Source: UBA2241 sp963777895 (GTDB taxonomy: Bacteria; Actinomycetota; Thermoleophilia; UBA2241). From it: a stretch of 64,000 nucleotides of DNA. The notes under the pieces were generated by a model that had not been told where the DNA came from, ran no database searches, and saw nothing but the letters and a program-made list of their open reading frames with translations. Shown piece after piece: positions 1 to 8,860 of this stretch. Location of the stretch: assembly GCA_963777895.1 (NCBI GenBank), contig CAVZSF010000005.1:806001-870000 (forward strand), read 5' to 3'. The position numbers and the translations under genes are program-made. Numbering within the stretch: position 1 is the stretch's first letter; each line of letters opens with the position of its first letter.

Positions 1-260
1 CCAGCCTGCACTTCGGCTACGCGCTGTTCGTCGCGGTGTCTGTCGCCCTGCTCACGCGCAAGCACTGGGTGCGCCGGTTGTGGGCGCTGTATCCGACGGT
101 CGTCCTCATCTCGATCGTCTCGACAGGCAACCACTTCCTGCTCGACGCGCTTGCGGGTGCTCTGGCGGTGCTCGCCGCCTGGTACGTCGCCAAGAGCTTC
201 GGGTACGCCGATGTCCCCCAAACGCTCACCGTCCCCGTGCGTGACGACGGCGGTGAGTAA
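1..260 (+). CDS. PAP2-superfamily membrane phosphatase/transferase (3' end)
   Basis: Only the C-terminal part is present; the gene starts before the window and ends at TAA. The fragment opens with S-L-H-F-G-Y-A and later has G-N-H-F-L-L-D-A, which match the last two catalytic motifs of the PAP2_3 (inositol phosphorylceramide synthase-like) branch of PAP2 proteins; two hydrophobic segments surround them. Such enzymes move or remove phospho-headgroups at the membrane. It lies 32 bases upstream of a CDP-alcohol phosphatidyltransferase and close to ino1, so a role in inositol-lipid metabolism is a reasonable inference from context. The exact substrate cannot be read from the sequence. Confidence 0.75.
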   Translation, partial: SLHFGYALFVAVSVALLTRKHWVRRLWALYPTVVLISIVSTGNHFLLDALAGALAVLAAWYVAKSFGYADVPQTLTVPVRDDGGE

Positions 261-292
261 GGCGCTTCCCCCTTGCCGCGCCGGGCGCTGAC

Positions 293-919
293 GTGGCCAA
301 CCTGAAGACCACGTACACGGACGGCGCCCGGAGAGGCTTCTACCATCTCGGTGTCGTGCTGGCCGGATGGGGGATCACCCCGGACGCGCTCACCTTCCTC
401 GGCTTGGCGCTGAATGTAGCCTCGGTTCCGCTGATCGTCACGGGGCATTTCCTCTGGGCGGCGATCGTCTTCGGCCTCGCCGCCGCCTGCGATGCGCTCG
501 ATGGCTCGGTGGCACGCGCCGGCAGGGGGCCGACGAAGTCGGGCGCCTACCTCGATTCCACCCTGGACCGCGTGTCCGAGATCATCACCTTCGGCGCTCT
601 CGCCATGTACATGGCGCGCGAAGACCGCATGGGCGAGCTGATCGCCGTGCTCGTCATCCTCGGCTCCGGACTCATGGTCTCGTACGCGCGGGCCCGCGCC
701 GAGGCGCTGGGCACCGACTGCAAGGTCGGGTTCATGTCGCGTCCGGAGCGGCTCGTCGGGCTCGCCATCGGCTTCGTCTTCGAGCCGTGGGGCGTCCTCA
801 CGTTCATGCTGTACCTGATGGCGGTCCTGACGCCGATCACGGTCGTCCATCGCCTCGTGCACGTGATCCGCAAGCTCCGCGCCGCCGAGCGCGCACAGGC
901 GGACGAAGCCGGCGTGTGA
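293..919 (+). CDS. CDP-alcohol phosphatidyltransferase, probable phosphatidylinositol-phosphate synthase
   Basis: A 208-residue integral membrane enzyme with a GTG start. Residues about 63-90 carry the complete family signature D-x2-D-G-x2-A-R-x8-G-x3-D-x3-D (C-D-A-L-D-G-S-V-A-R ... G-A-Y-L-D-S-T-L-D), which binds the metal ions and CDP-diacylglycerol; about five or six membrane helices surround it. Actinobacteria use such an enzyme to join CDP-diacylglycerol with inositol-1-phosphate. The neighbouring ino1 makes inositol-1-phosphate, which favours this substrate over glycerol phosphate. Phosphatidylglycerophosphate synthase is the main alternative. Confidence 0.85.
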   Translation: MANLKTTYTDGARRGFYHLGVVLAGWGITPDALTFLGLALNVASVPLIVTGHFLWAAIVFGLAAACDALDGSVARAGRGPTKSGAYLDSTLDRVSEIITFGALAMYMAREDRMGELIAVLVILGSGLMVSYARARAEALGTDCKVGFMSRPERLVGLAIGFVFEPWGVLTFMLYLMAVLTPITVVHRLVHVIRKLRAAERAQADEAGV

Positions 920-1070
920 CGCCGCCTTCCGGCGGGCCGGCGCACGCCGGCGGGCCAGGCCGGCGCACACCCCCGTGATATACTCCGCGGCGTTCAGCCG
1001 AGCCTCGTACGCCCTTTCCGGGGGCCCTCTCACCGTCAGCGGCCCGGCGTTCCAACGGAGGTAGACCGTC

Positions 1071-2174
1071 TTGGCCAATCCAGTGCGTGTCGCGATCATC
1101 GGCGTCGGCAACTGCGCCTCGTCGTTCGTGCAGGGCGTCGAGTTCTACAAGAACGCGAAGAAGACCGACTTCGTCCCCGGCCTCATGCATCCCGTGCTGG
1201 GTGGCTACCACGTCCGCGACATCGAGTTCGTGGCGGCCATCGACGTCGACAAGAACAAGGTGGGCAAGGACCTGAGCCAAGCGGTCTTCAGCGCGCCCAA
1301 CTGCACCACGAAGTTCTGTGACGTGCCCGAGAAGGGTGTCACCGTGGCGCGGGGCATGACCCACGACGGCCTCGGCAAGTACCTCTCGCAGATCATCGAG
1401 AAGGCGCCGGGACCGACGGACGACATCGTCGGCATCCTCAAGGAGACCCAGACCGACGTGGTCGTCAGCTACCTCCCGGTGGGCAGCGAAGAGGCGACGA
1501 AGTGGTACGCCGAGCAGGTGCTCACCGCCGGCTGCGCCATGGTCAACTGCATCCCCGTGTTCATCGCGAGGGAGCCGTACTGGCAGAAGCGCTTCGCCGA
1601 GGCGGGCGTGCCGGTCATCGGCGACGACATCAAGAGCCAGGTCGGGGCGACCATCGTCCATCGCGTGCTCACCCGTCTCATGCGGGAGCGCGGCGTGCGC
1701 CTCGAGAGGACGAGCCAGCTCAACGTGGGCGGCAACACCGACTTCCTCAACATGCTCGAGCGCGAGCGCCTGGAGTCGAAGAAGATCAGCAAGACCAACG
1801 CCGTCACCAGCCAGCTCGACTACGACATGGGTGCGAAGAACGTGCACATCGGTCCGAGCGACTATGTCGAGTGGCTCGAGGACCGCAAGTGGGCCTACAT
1901 CCGCATGGAGGGTCGCACCTTCGGCGACGTGCCGCTGAACATCGAGCTCAAGCTCGAGGTGGTCGACTCGCCGAACTCGGCCGGTATCGTCATCGACGCG
2001 GTGCGCTGCGCCAAGATCGCCCTCGATCGCGGCCTCTCGGGCTCGCTCGAGGGTCCCAGCTCGTATTTCATGAAGTCGCCGCCCATCCAGCATCCCGACG
2101 ACGAGTGCCGCCGGCTCACCGAAGAGTTCATCGCCGGCGAGGGTCGCGGGGCCGCGGCGGTCTGCCAGGGCTAG
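1071..2174 (+). CDS. ino1: myo-inositol-1-phosphate synthase
   Basis: A 367-residue cytosolic NAD-dependent enzyme converting glucose-6-phosphate to inositol-1-phosphate. The N-terminal Rossmann start (V-R-V-A-I-I-G-V-G-N-C-A-S-S) and the later N-V-G-G-N-T-D-F-L-N motif are typical of the bacterial/archaeal Ino1 family, and the length fits. The start is TTG, chosen because a perfect GGAGGT lies at 1057-1062, eight bases upstream. It ends in TAG. It should supply the phosphatidyltransferase just upstream, and a strong terminator follows. Confidence 0.95.
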   Translation: MANPVRVAIIGVGNCASSFVQGVEFYKNAKKTDFVPGLMHPVLGGYHVRDIEFVAAIDVDKNKVGKDLSQAVFSAPNCTTKFCDVPEKGVTVARGMTHDGLGKYLSQIIEKAPGPTDDIVGILKETQTDVVVSYLPVGSEEATKWYAEQVLTAGCAMVNCIPVFIAREPYWQKRFAEAGVPVIGDDIKSQVGATIVHRVLTRLMRERGVRLERTSQLNVGGNTDFLNMLERERLESKKISKTNAVTSQLDYDMGAKNVHIGPSDYVEWLEDRKWAYIRMEGRTFGDVPLNIELKLEVVDSPNSAGIVIDAVRCAKIALDRGLSGSLEGPSSYFMKSPPIQHPDDECRRLTEEFIAGEGRGAAAVCQG

Positions 2175-2214
2175 CCGCTGCGAGCCCGCCGGCGAGCGGG
2201 CAGACAGATCGGTC

Positions 2215-2255
2215 GGGACGGGCCGGGGCGCGCTCAGCGCGCCCCGGCCCGTCCC
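2215..2255 (+). terminator. Intrinsic terminator-like hairpin after ino1
   Basis: A perfect 19-bp stem (2215-2233 with 2237-2255) around a three-base loop, about 40 bases after the ino1 stop. The downstream run is only ATTTCC, so termination is inferred from position and stem strength. Confidence 0.75.
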
Positions 2256-2340
2256 ATTTCCGTCCGGCCCCTCTTGCCCGCTTCCCGGCGACTCCTCCCG
2301 TCCGTCTCCGGCCGGCCCCTCCTGCGATAGCATTGCCGCC

Positions 2341-4242
2341 ATGGGTCACCGGATCGGTCTGCTGACACCCTTCCTCTGGAGCGCCCCGAGCGGCGTCAAC
2401 CGGCAGATCGCGGCGCTCGCCGGTCAGCTGACGGAGCTCGGTCATCAGGTCACCGTGATCGCGCCCAGCGACGACAGGGCGACGGTGCGGGAGGCGCGGC
2501 GGCGGGTCCGGTCCGTGCTGCTGGGCGAGAGCGAGCAGATCTTCGCCAACGACGAAGAATGGCCGCGTTTCTTCTTCGCCGGCGGCACCTACCCGATGCG
2601 CTACAAGCGCTCCATCAAGGTCATCGCCGCGCCGGTCGACCTGATCTCCAACATCGATGTGCTCCTCGGAGCCGAGGAGCTCGACGTCCTGCACCTGCAC
2701 GAACCGTTCGCGCCGAGCCTCGGGTGGACGGCGCTCCGCCACGCCGCGTGTCCACTGGTCGCCACCTTCCACGCCAACGACGAGCGCCTGGGGCAGTACT
2801 GGCGGGGGCGGCCGGTCTTCCGCCGCCTGTTCGACTCCCTGGACGTCGCCATCGCGTCGTCGGCGGCGGTGCGCGAAACGGTCTCGCTCACCTTCCCCGG
2901 GGCTTACCGGGTGATCCCTCCCGGGGTCGACCGCCGGCGCTTCCGCCCGGCGGCGACGCGCCGCCCCGGTCCGCTGCGTGTCCTGTTCGTCGGGACGGAG
3001 TCGCGCCGCAAGGGCCTGGGCGTGCTGCTGCGCTCGCTGCGGCAGCTCGATGACCTCACCGGCGAGCTCGAGCTGCACGTCTGCGGCCACGACGCCCAGG
3101 AGGCGCGCTTCGGCCATCTCGTGCCGCCGGCGTTCGCCGGCCATGTGATCTTCCACGGCCGCGTCGACGACGCGGCCGTTCCCGAGTTGTACGCCGATGC
3201 CGATGTCGTGTGCGCTCCCTCGCTCCACGCCGAGTCGGTGAGCAGCGTGGTGCTGGAGGGCATGGCGAGCGGCACGGCTCTGGTGGCGAGTCGCGTGCCC
3301 GGCCACGACGAAGTCGTCCACGATGGCGTGGAGGGCCTGCTCGTGCCGCGCCGTGACGCGCGCGCCCTCGCGTCGGCGCTGCGTACGCTGGTGCGCGACC
3401 CGGTGACGCTCGGCCGGCTGGCCGAAGGCGCTCGTGCCGCGTCGCGGCGGTACGGCTGGGAGCGGGTCGGCGCCGAGCTCGAGGCGGTCTACGACGAGGT
3501 CGTGCAGCGGCGGCGGCACCCGACGGCGCGCCGCCGCCGTCAGGAGCACGAGCTGTTCGCAGACTTCCACATGCACTCCGACCACAGCAAGGACAGCGTC
3601 TCTCGCGTACCGGACATCCTGGAACGCGCCCGCGAGGTGGGTCTCGACGTGGTGGCGATCACCGACCACAACTCCGTGGCCGGCGGACTCGAGGGCCGCG
3701 AGCTGGCAGACCGGTACGGGGTACGGGTGATCGTCGGGGAGGAGGTCAAGACGGCCGAGGGCGAGGTGATCGGCCTCTTCCTCGAGGAAACGATCCCCGG
3801 CGGGCTGGCCTTCGCCGAGACGATCGCCGCCATCAAGGCGCAGGGCGGCATCGTGTACGTGCCTCACCCGTTCGACCGCCTGCACAACGTCCCGAGCCCA
3901 GTCGTGCTGCGCGCGAACGTGGCCGACATCGACGTGCTGGAGGTCTTCAACGCGCGTCTCGCCTTCCCGTCGTTCAACGAACAGGCGGAGCGGTTCGCGC
4001 GCCGCTACCGGATCCTCGCGGCCGCCGGCAGCGACGCCCACGTACTGGCCAGCCTGGGCACGGCGTTGACAGGGATGGACGACTTCACGGGGGCGGACGA
4101 CTTCCTGGCGGCGCTCGCCGAGAGCCGCATCGTCCGCCGCCCGAAGAGCTACCTCTACCTGCAGTCGCTGAAGCTCGTGCAGACGAGCCTCGACACGCCG
4201 GCTCGTCAGGGCCGGCGCCATCCCCGCGAGCCGCGCAGGTAG
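2341..4242 (+). CDS. Glycosyltransferase family 4 fused to a PHP phosphoesterase domain
   Basis: A 633-residue two-domain protein. Residues 1 to about 390 form a GT-B glycosyltransferase: the N-terminal G-V-N-R-Q-I-A-A-L segment, then a nucleotide-sugar binding half with H-A-E-S-V-S-S-V-V-L-E-G-M-A-S-G. Residues about 400-600 form a PHP metal-dependent hydrolase with all expected motifs: D-F-H-M-H-S-D-H-S, I-T-D-H-N-S, G-E-E-V, P-H-P-F-D, and G-S-D-A-H. Family knowledge suggests sugar transfer to a lipid or polysaccharide and phosphoester hydrolysis; the combined substrate is unknown. No clear Shine-Dalgarno is seen before the ATG. The stop is TAG, and a perfect palindrome follows at 4291-4330. 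Confidence 0.88.
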   Translation: MGHRIGLLTPFLWSAPSGVNRQIAALAGQLTELGHQVTVIAPSDDRATVREARRRVRSVLLGESEQIFANDEEWPRFFFAGGTYPMRYKRSIKVIAAPVDLISNIDVLLGAEELDVLHLHEPFAPSLGWTALRHAACPLVATFHANDERLGQYWRGRPVFRRLFDSLDVAIASSAAVRETVSLTFPGAYRVIPPGVDRRRFRPAATRRPGPLRVLFVGTESRRKGLGVLLRSLRQLDDLTGELELHVCGHDAQEARFGHLVPPAFAGHVIFHGRVDDAAVPELYADADVVCAPSLHAESVSSVVLEGMASGTALVASRVPGHDEVVHDGVEGLLVPRRDARALASALRTLVRDPVTLGRLAEGARAASRRYGWERVGAELEAVYDEVVQRRRHPTARRRRQEHELFADFHMHSDHSKDSVSRVPDILERAREVGLDVVAITDHNSVAGGLEGRELADRYGVRVIVGEEVKTAEGEVIGLFLEETIPGGLAFAETIAAIKAQGGIVYVPHPFDRLHNVPSPVVLRANVADIDVLEVFNARLAFPSFNEQAERFARRYRILAAAGSDAHVLASLGTALTGMDDFTGADDFLAALAESRIVRRPKSYLYLQSLKLVQTSLDTPARQGRRHPREPRR

Positions 4243-4290
4243 GCAGCCGCCCTCGACATGGAGGGCTGATGTCCAGGTCGAGTGAGTTGC

Positions 4291-4330
4291 CCGGCGCCCG
4301 GGCAGGCAGGCCTGCCTGCCCGGGCGCCGG
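4291..4330 (+). terminator. 40-bp perfect palindrome, probable terminator
   Basis: Twenty bases (4291-4310) are followed immediately by their exact reverse complement (4311-4330). It lies 48 bases after the glycosyltransferase stop and before the best start of the next gene, so it is best read as non-coding terminator DNA although an open frame runs through it. Confidence 0.7.
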
Positions 4331-4424
4331 CGTCCCCGCCCAGACCCCATCCGCGGCCCGTCGGGCGAGGGAATCGAGGCTCCTCGCCGAACTCCTCAGG
4401 CGTCCCCTCTCACCGAGGTTGCGG

Positions 4425-5027
4425 GTGGCTCAACCCAACGAGATCTACGACAAGTACCTGACCCGGGCCATCTCGGAGATCAACGAGCTGACCGGCGAGA
4501 TCCTCCGCTGCAGGCAGTGCCGCCACGCGCGCACCATGCCCGTGATCGGCTCGGGTCATCCGCTCGCCGACATCTTCCTGCTCAAGTACCAGGCGCAGCC
4601 CAGCGAGTGTCACGAGGGCGTCGCCTTCTTCGGTCGCAGCGGGACGGCCCTCATGAAGAGCTGCCAGCGGCTGAAGATCGACCCGCTGCAGTTGTACGGC
4701 ACCAACGTCGTGAAGTGCGGCGACGTGCGCGACGCGACTGCCGAGGGCAAGTGCCTCGAGCACCTGCGCAAGGAGCTCGCCATCGTCGAACCGAAGATCA
4801 TCGTGGCGATGGGCGAGGACACGGTGGCCGCGCTCAACGCGGCCAAGGTGCCGCTCGCCAGAGAGCTCGCCTTCGAGCCCGGCGAGATCGTCGAGTTCAC
4901 GCCGGGCACGGACGTCCTGATCACGCCCGGCATCGATGCCTCGCTCGACGAGCAGCGCCTCAAGTCCGGCTTCTGGCGCGCCTTCCGCCGGCTCGGCGAC
5001 TGGTACGACGCCATACCGCCGTACTGA
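4425..5027 (+). CDS. Fe-S uracil-DNA glycosylase-like protein
   Basis: A 200-residue protein of the family 4/5 uracil-DNA glycosylase fold. Four cysteines suit the [4Fe-4S] cluster (C-R-Q-C near the N terminus, then V-V-K-C and G-K-C-L-E-H-L). The segment G-V-A-F-F-G-R-S-G-T-A-L matches the family's post-motif-A region, but the usual G-E-A-P-G of motif A reads K-Y-Q-A-Q-P-S-E and no H-P-S motif B is obvious, so activity may differ. I take GTG at 4425 (GAGG six bases upstream); the frame is open from ATG at 4269, but that extension runs through a perfect palindrome and has low-complexity composition. Confidence 0.7.
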   Translation: MAQPNEIYDKYLTRAISEINELTGEILRCRQCRHARTMPVIGSGHPLADIFLLKYQAQPSECHEGVAFFGRSGTALMKSCQRLKIDPLQLYGTNVVKCGDVRDATAEGKCLEHLRKELAIVEPKIIVAMGEDTVAALNAAKVPLARELAFEPGEIVEFTPGTDVLITPGIDASLDEQRLKSGFWRAFRRLGDWYDAIPPY

Positions 5028-5031
5028 TCCC

Positions 5032-5748
5032 ATGCCGCGCGTCCGCCTGGCGGTCGTGGCCGCCGCGCTGGTCGCGCTGGCCGGCATCCTGATCCCGTAC
5101 GGTCCCGCGTTCTCGATGCGCGCCGACGCTGTGGTGTCGGCGGCCCTCCAGCTGGCCCTGATCGCCCTTCTCTGCTGGTCGCTGACACCGCTGCACGTGC
5201 TCGGCGGCCGGCTGCTCGTCGTCTTCCTGGCGGCCGCCGCCCTCAGCGCGCTCCTGACGTGGCTCGGGGCCGTCCCGCTCGCCAACGTCGCGAAGATCCT
5301 CACGGCCGCCGCCCTCGGCCTGTGGATCGCCGAGAACCTCGAGAAGGTGTCCTGGATCGCTCTCGTGGCCGTCATCTCGGCTGCCGTCGACATCGTCAGC
5401 GTCTACGCCGGTCCGACCAAGGCGCTGCTCGAAGAGGGACCCGTGGTCATCGGCTACTTCACCGTCGCTCTGGGCTGGATGGGATACGGCTTCGACGAGG
5501 CCTATACGGCCCTCGGCCTCAGCGACCTCGTCTTCTTCACGCTCTACCTGCGCGCCGCTCAGCGTTTCGGCCTGCGCCCGCGCCTGAGCCTGGTGCTCAT
5601 GACCGCGTCGTTCGTGGCGACCATCGCCGCGGCGTTGTGGTGGAACGCACTGCCGGCGCTGCCGCTGCTGTCGGTCGCCTTCCTTGGGGCCAACGCCGAC
5701 CTGCTGGTCCGGGCGCTGCGCCCCGGCGGCAAGCGAGACCTGGGCTAG
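5032..5748 (+). CDS. Presenilin/SPP-like (A22-type) intramembrane aspartic protease candidate
   Basis: A 238-residue very hydrophobic protein with seven to nine predicted membrane segments. Three features recall the presenilin/signal-peptide-peptidase fold in the right order: an aspartate followed by I-V-S-V-Y and G-P-T-K at D120 to K130 (compare the YD...PKGP region of presenilin), G-L-S-D at 162-165 (compare GxGD), and P-A-L-P at 208-211 (the PAL motif). The first motif lacks the usual tyrosine before the aspartate, and the second has serine in place of the second glycine. The ATG lies five bases after the preceding stop, so the two genes are probably co-transcribed. It ends in TAG. An uncharacterised membrane protein is the fallback call. 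Confidence 0.55.
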   Translation: MPRVRLAVVAAALVALAGILIPYGPAFSMRADAVVSAALQLALIALLCWSLTPLHVLGGRLLVVFLAAAALSALLTWLGAVPLANVAKILTAAALGLWIAENLEKVSWIALVAVISAAVDIVSVYAGPTKALLEEGPVVIGYFTVALGWMGYGFDEAYTALGLSDLVFFTLYLRAAQRFGLRPRLSLVLMTASFVATIAAALWWNALPALPLLSVAFLGANADLLVRALRPGGKRDLG

Positions 5749-5781
5749 GAAGAGAGCGCGAGCGACGGAGTCGGCGCTCCG

Positions 5782-7161
5782 TCAGGAGACGGTGCGCTCG
5801 AAGAGGGCCACCGTCTCGATGTGGTGGGTCTGCGGGAACATGTCGACCGGTGCGACGACGCGCAGGTCGTAGCCCAGCTCGCGCAACTCCGCGCCGTTCC
5901 CGGCAAGGGTCGTCGGGTTGCACGACACGTAGACGAAGCGGCGTGCCCCGAGCGCCGCGGCCCGGGCGAGCGCCTTGCGCGCCATGCCGGCTCGGGGCGG
6001 GTCGACGACCACGACCGTCGGCGGCTCGTCGCGGCGCTCGCCGCCCCGCGGCTCGACGATCTCCTTGAGCAGCCGGCGCACGTCGCCGGCGGCGAAGTCT
6101 ACGGAGGCGATCGCGTTCAGGCCCGCGTTCTCGCGGGCCGCCACGATCGCCTCCTCCTGGATCTCGATGGCATGCACGCGCCGCCCCCGCCGTGCCAGGG
6201 CGAGTGAGAGCGACCCGATGCCGCAGTAGAGGTCGTACGCGTCCTCGCCGGACGCCAGGGCGGCACACTCGAGCGCAAGCCCATACAGGAGTTCGCACAT
6301 CTCGCTGTTCGTCTGGAGGAAGGCGGTGAGCGGCACGCGCAGGTCCACGCCGGCGAGGGTCTCGCGCAGGTACGACGGACCTTCGAGCATGAAGGGGCCT
6401 TCGCCCACGGCGGCGTCCGCCTTCATGGTGTTCACGGTCACGCCGAAGGACGTGAACGAGCAGGCGGCGGCCACGAGCGTGACGAGCTCCCGCTCCTGGG
6501 CGAAGCGCTCGCGCACGTAGAGGTTGAGGGCGAGGTCTCCGCTCGCCCTGCCCTCGCGCACGACGAGGTGCCGGAGCAATCCGCCGCCGCCGTCCCGGCC
6601 GTAAGCGGGCAGGCCCAGCTCGCGGCAGGCCTCGGCCACGGCCGTCCGCGCCGCGTTCATGGGCTCCGAGGCGAGCAGGCACTCCTTGATCTCGACGATG
6701 TCGCGCCACGAGCCGCGCCGGTGAAGGCCCAGCACGAGCTCCCCGTCCTGCTCGCCGAACGAGTACTCCATCTTGTTGCGGTAGCGCCACGGCACGGCCA
6801 TGCCGGCGATGGGCCGCACCACTGTCGGCTCGAGCCCGCCGATGTGTCGCAGCGAGTCCAGCACCTGGCGCTGCTTGAACTCGAGCTGCCGGTCGTAGGC
6901 GATGGTCTGCCATTCACAGCCGCCGCAGTCGGGCGCATGGGGGCAGGATGGGGGGACTCTGACGTCCGATGGCCGCAGGATCTCGAGCAGCCGCGCCTCG
7001 GCGTAGCGCGCCTTGCGGCGGCCGATCCGCGCCGTGACCGTGTCGCCCGGCACGGCGCCGCGCACGAAGACGACGAAGTCGTCGAGCCGGGCGATGCCCT
7101 GGCCGCCGTACGCCAGGTCGTGGATCTCGAGGTCGACGATGTCACCGGGGCGGGGAGGCAT
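5782..7161 (-). CDS. 23S rRNA (uracil-C5)-methyltransferase, RlmD/RumA type
   Basis: A 459-residue SAM-dependent RNA methyltransferase. An N-terminal TRAM domain (about 1-60) is followed by an Fe-S cysteine set (C-P-H-A-P-D-C-G-G-C, plus E-C-L-L-A further on). The C-terminal Rossmann methyltransferase domain has Y-D-L-Y-C-G-I-G-S-L-S-L for SAM binding, V-V-V-D-P-P-R-A-G, and the catalytic cysteine in Y-V-S-C-N-P-T-T-L. All residues of the family are in place. The exact target uridine (RlmD or RlmCD-like, or the tRNA enzyme TrmA) cannot be told. ATG at 7161 begins the TRAM domain. Confidence 0.9.
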   Translation of the reverse strand: MPPRPGDIVDLEIHDLAYGGQGIARLDDFVVFVRGAVPGDTVTARIGRRKARYAEARLLEILRPSDVRVPPSCPHAPDCGGCEWQTIAYDRQLEFKQRQVLDSLRHIGGLEPTVVRPIAGMAVPWRYRNKMEYSFGEQDGELVLGLHRRGSWRDIVEIKECLLASEPMNAARTAVAEACRELGLPAYGRDGGGGLLRHLVVREGRASGDLALNLYVRERFAQERELVTLVAAACSFTSFGVTVNTMKADAAVGEGPFMLEGPSYLRETLAGVDLRVPLTAFLQTNSEMCELLYGLALECAALASGEDAYDLYCGIGSLSLALARRGRRVHAIEIQEEAIVAARENAGLNAIASVDFAAGDVRRLLKEIVEPRGGERRDEPPTVVVVDPPRAGMARKALARAAALGARRFVYVSCNPTTLAGNGAELRELGYDLRVVAPVDMFPQTHHIETVALFERTVS

Positions 7162-7332
7162 CGGTCGAGTGTAGCGGGGCGGCGGGGGCGGCGCGAGCAG
7201 GCCGCCCACCCCGCCGCCCCGCATTGTCACCCTTGTCGCACCGCGCCCCGGCGCCTCGCCTCGTCGGCGGTCTGCTAAAGTCGTCGCAGCGCCGCCCTCC
7301 GGCGTTCGTCCCACGACAAGGAGACCGCTGCA

Positions 7333-8832
7333 ATGCCGCTCGACATCGCGACTCACCGCTCCCGCGCCGAGGCGTTCATCGCGGCGCTCGAGAAGGAGGT
7401 CTACGAACACTTCTCGGGGCGCAAGGAGGTGTGCGATACCGCCGCCGTGTACGACCGCTTCCCCGACCTGTTCACGCGGGACGCCGTCGTCGAGCTCAAC
7501 AGGATCTACGACGCCGCCAGCGGTGACGACCCCAGGCGCAGGCTCGCGTACCTCCTGGCCTTCACGGTCGAGGGCTACGTGGGCGGCGAGACGCGCCTGC
7601 TCAGCGACGAGATCGCCAACACCGAGAGCAAGGCGTCCATCGAGGTCGACGGCGAGCGTCTCGCCCTGCGCACCGCCCCGGTCGCCCAGGCCAACGAGGC
7701 CGATCGCGAACGGCGGGCTCGCATCCAGCAGGCGCGGCTCGACGCGGTCGACCGGCTTCTGAACCCGCTGCTCGACCGGCTGTGGCGGCGCGCCCACGAA
7801 GTCGCCGAGGGTCTGGGCTACCCGCACTACATGGCGCTCTACTCCGAGGTGAAGGGCATCGACTACCTCGCCCTCAGAGCGCGCACCGACGCCTTCCTCC
7901 ACGACACCGCAGGGCTCTACCAACGCAGGATGGACGACCTCGTGCGTGAGCGCCTGGGCATCCCGCTCGAGGAGCTCCGCTATGCCGACGTCCCCTACCT
8001 GTGGCGTGCTCCCGCCTTCGACAAGGCGTTCTCCGCCGACAAGCTCCTCGCCACCCTCGAGCGGACGCTGGAGGGCCTCGGTATCGACCTGCGCACCCAG
8101 CAGAACGTGCACCTCGACACGGAGGCTCGGGAGCTCAAGTCGCCGCGTGCCTTCTGCTCGCCCGTGCGCGTGCCAGACGAGATCTATCTCTGCGTCATGC
8201 CGCAGGGCGGGCAGGACGACTACTCCGCGCTGCTGCACGAGGCCGGCCACACCGAGCACTTCGCGCACGTCCCGTCCGGCCAGGCATTCGAGTATGCGAA
8301 CCTCGGCGACAACGCCGTTACCGAATCGTACGCCTTCCTCTTCGACCACCTGCTGGTGAACCCGGCCTGGCTGGCGCGCTACCTCGACTTCGCCGAGAGT
8401 GACGAGTTCGTGCGCTTCTCGAGCGTTTCCGACCTCTTCTACTTCCGCCGCTACGCCGCCAAGCTGGCCTACGAGACCGAGCTGCACAGCCAGACCGGCT
8501 CGCTCGACGGGATGGCCGCCGTGTACGCCTCACGACTGGGCGAGGCGCTCATGATGCCCGTTCCGGAGCAGAACTACCTCAGCGACGTCGACGGCGGCTT
8601 CTACGCGGCGAGCTACCTGAGGGCCTGGATGCTCGAGGCCTCCTGGCGGGTCATGCTCGAGGAGCGCTTCGGCAGGGAGTGGTTCGTGAGCCACGACGCC
8701 GGGGACTGGATCAAGGAGCTGTGGTCGTACGGGCAGGAACTGCCGGCCGAGCACATCCTGCTCAAGTACGGCGGCGGCATGCTCAACACCGACCCGCTGC
8801 GGCACCTGCTCGAGCGGGTCTTGGGACGCTGA
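7333..8832 (+). CDS. M3-like zinc oligopeptidase
   Basis: A 499-residue protein, mostly helical, with the zinc-binding H-E-A-G-H-T-E-H-F at about residue 305 and a conserved downstream acidic segment (N-A-V-T-E-S-Y-A-F-L-F), as in gluzincin oligoendopeptidases of family M3. It is somewhat shorter than PepF (about 600 residues), and the N-terminal half is divergent. It should act in the cytosol on short peptides, as no signal peptide is seen. AAGGAGA lies about six bases before the ATG. The gene diverges from the rRNA methyltransferase. Confidence 0.8.
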   Translation: MPLDIATHRSRAEAFIAALEKEVYEHFSGRKEVCDTAAVYDRFPDLFTRDAVVELNRIYDAASGDDPRRRLAYLLAFTVEGYVGGETRLLSDEIANTESKASIEVDGERLALRTAPVAQANEADRERRARIQQARLDAVDRLLNPLLDRLWRRAHEVAEGLGYPHYMALYSEVKGIDYLALRARTDAFLHDTAGLYQRRMDDLVRERLGIPLEELRYADVPYLWRAPAFDKAFSADKLLATLERTLEGLGIDLRTQQNVHLDTEARELKSPRAFCSPVRVPDEIYLCVMPQGGQDDYSALLHEAGHTEHFAHVPSGQAFEYANLGDNAVTESYAFLFDHLLVNPAWLARYLDFAESDEFVRFSSVSDLFYFRRYAAKLAYETELHSQTGSLDGMAAVYASRLGEALMMPVPEQNYLSDVDGGFYAASYLRAWMLEASWRVMLEERFGREWFVSHDAGDWIKELWSYGQELPAEHILLKYGGGMLNTDPLRHLLERVLGR

Positions 8833-8860
8833 GACGGCCGCGGGCGGCGGCGGTGCTGCG

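Noticed and set aside
837..2342. Long open frame antisense to ino1
   Set aside because: High GC and strong codon bias leave long open antisense frames; its protein has the charged, Arg/His/Asp-rich look of a shadow and no family motif.
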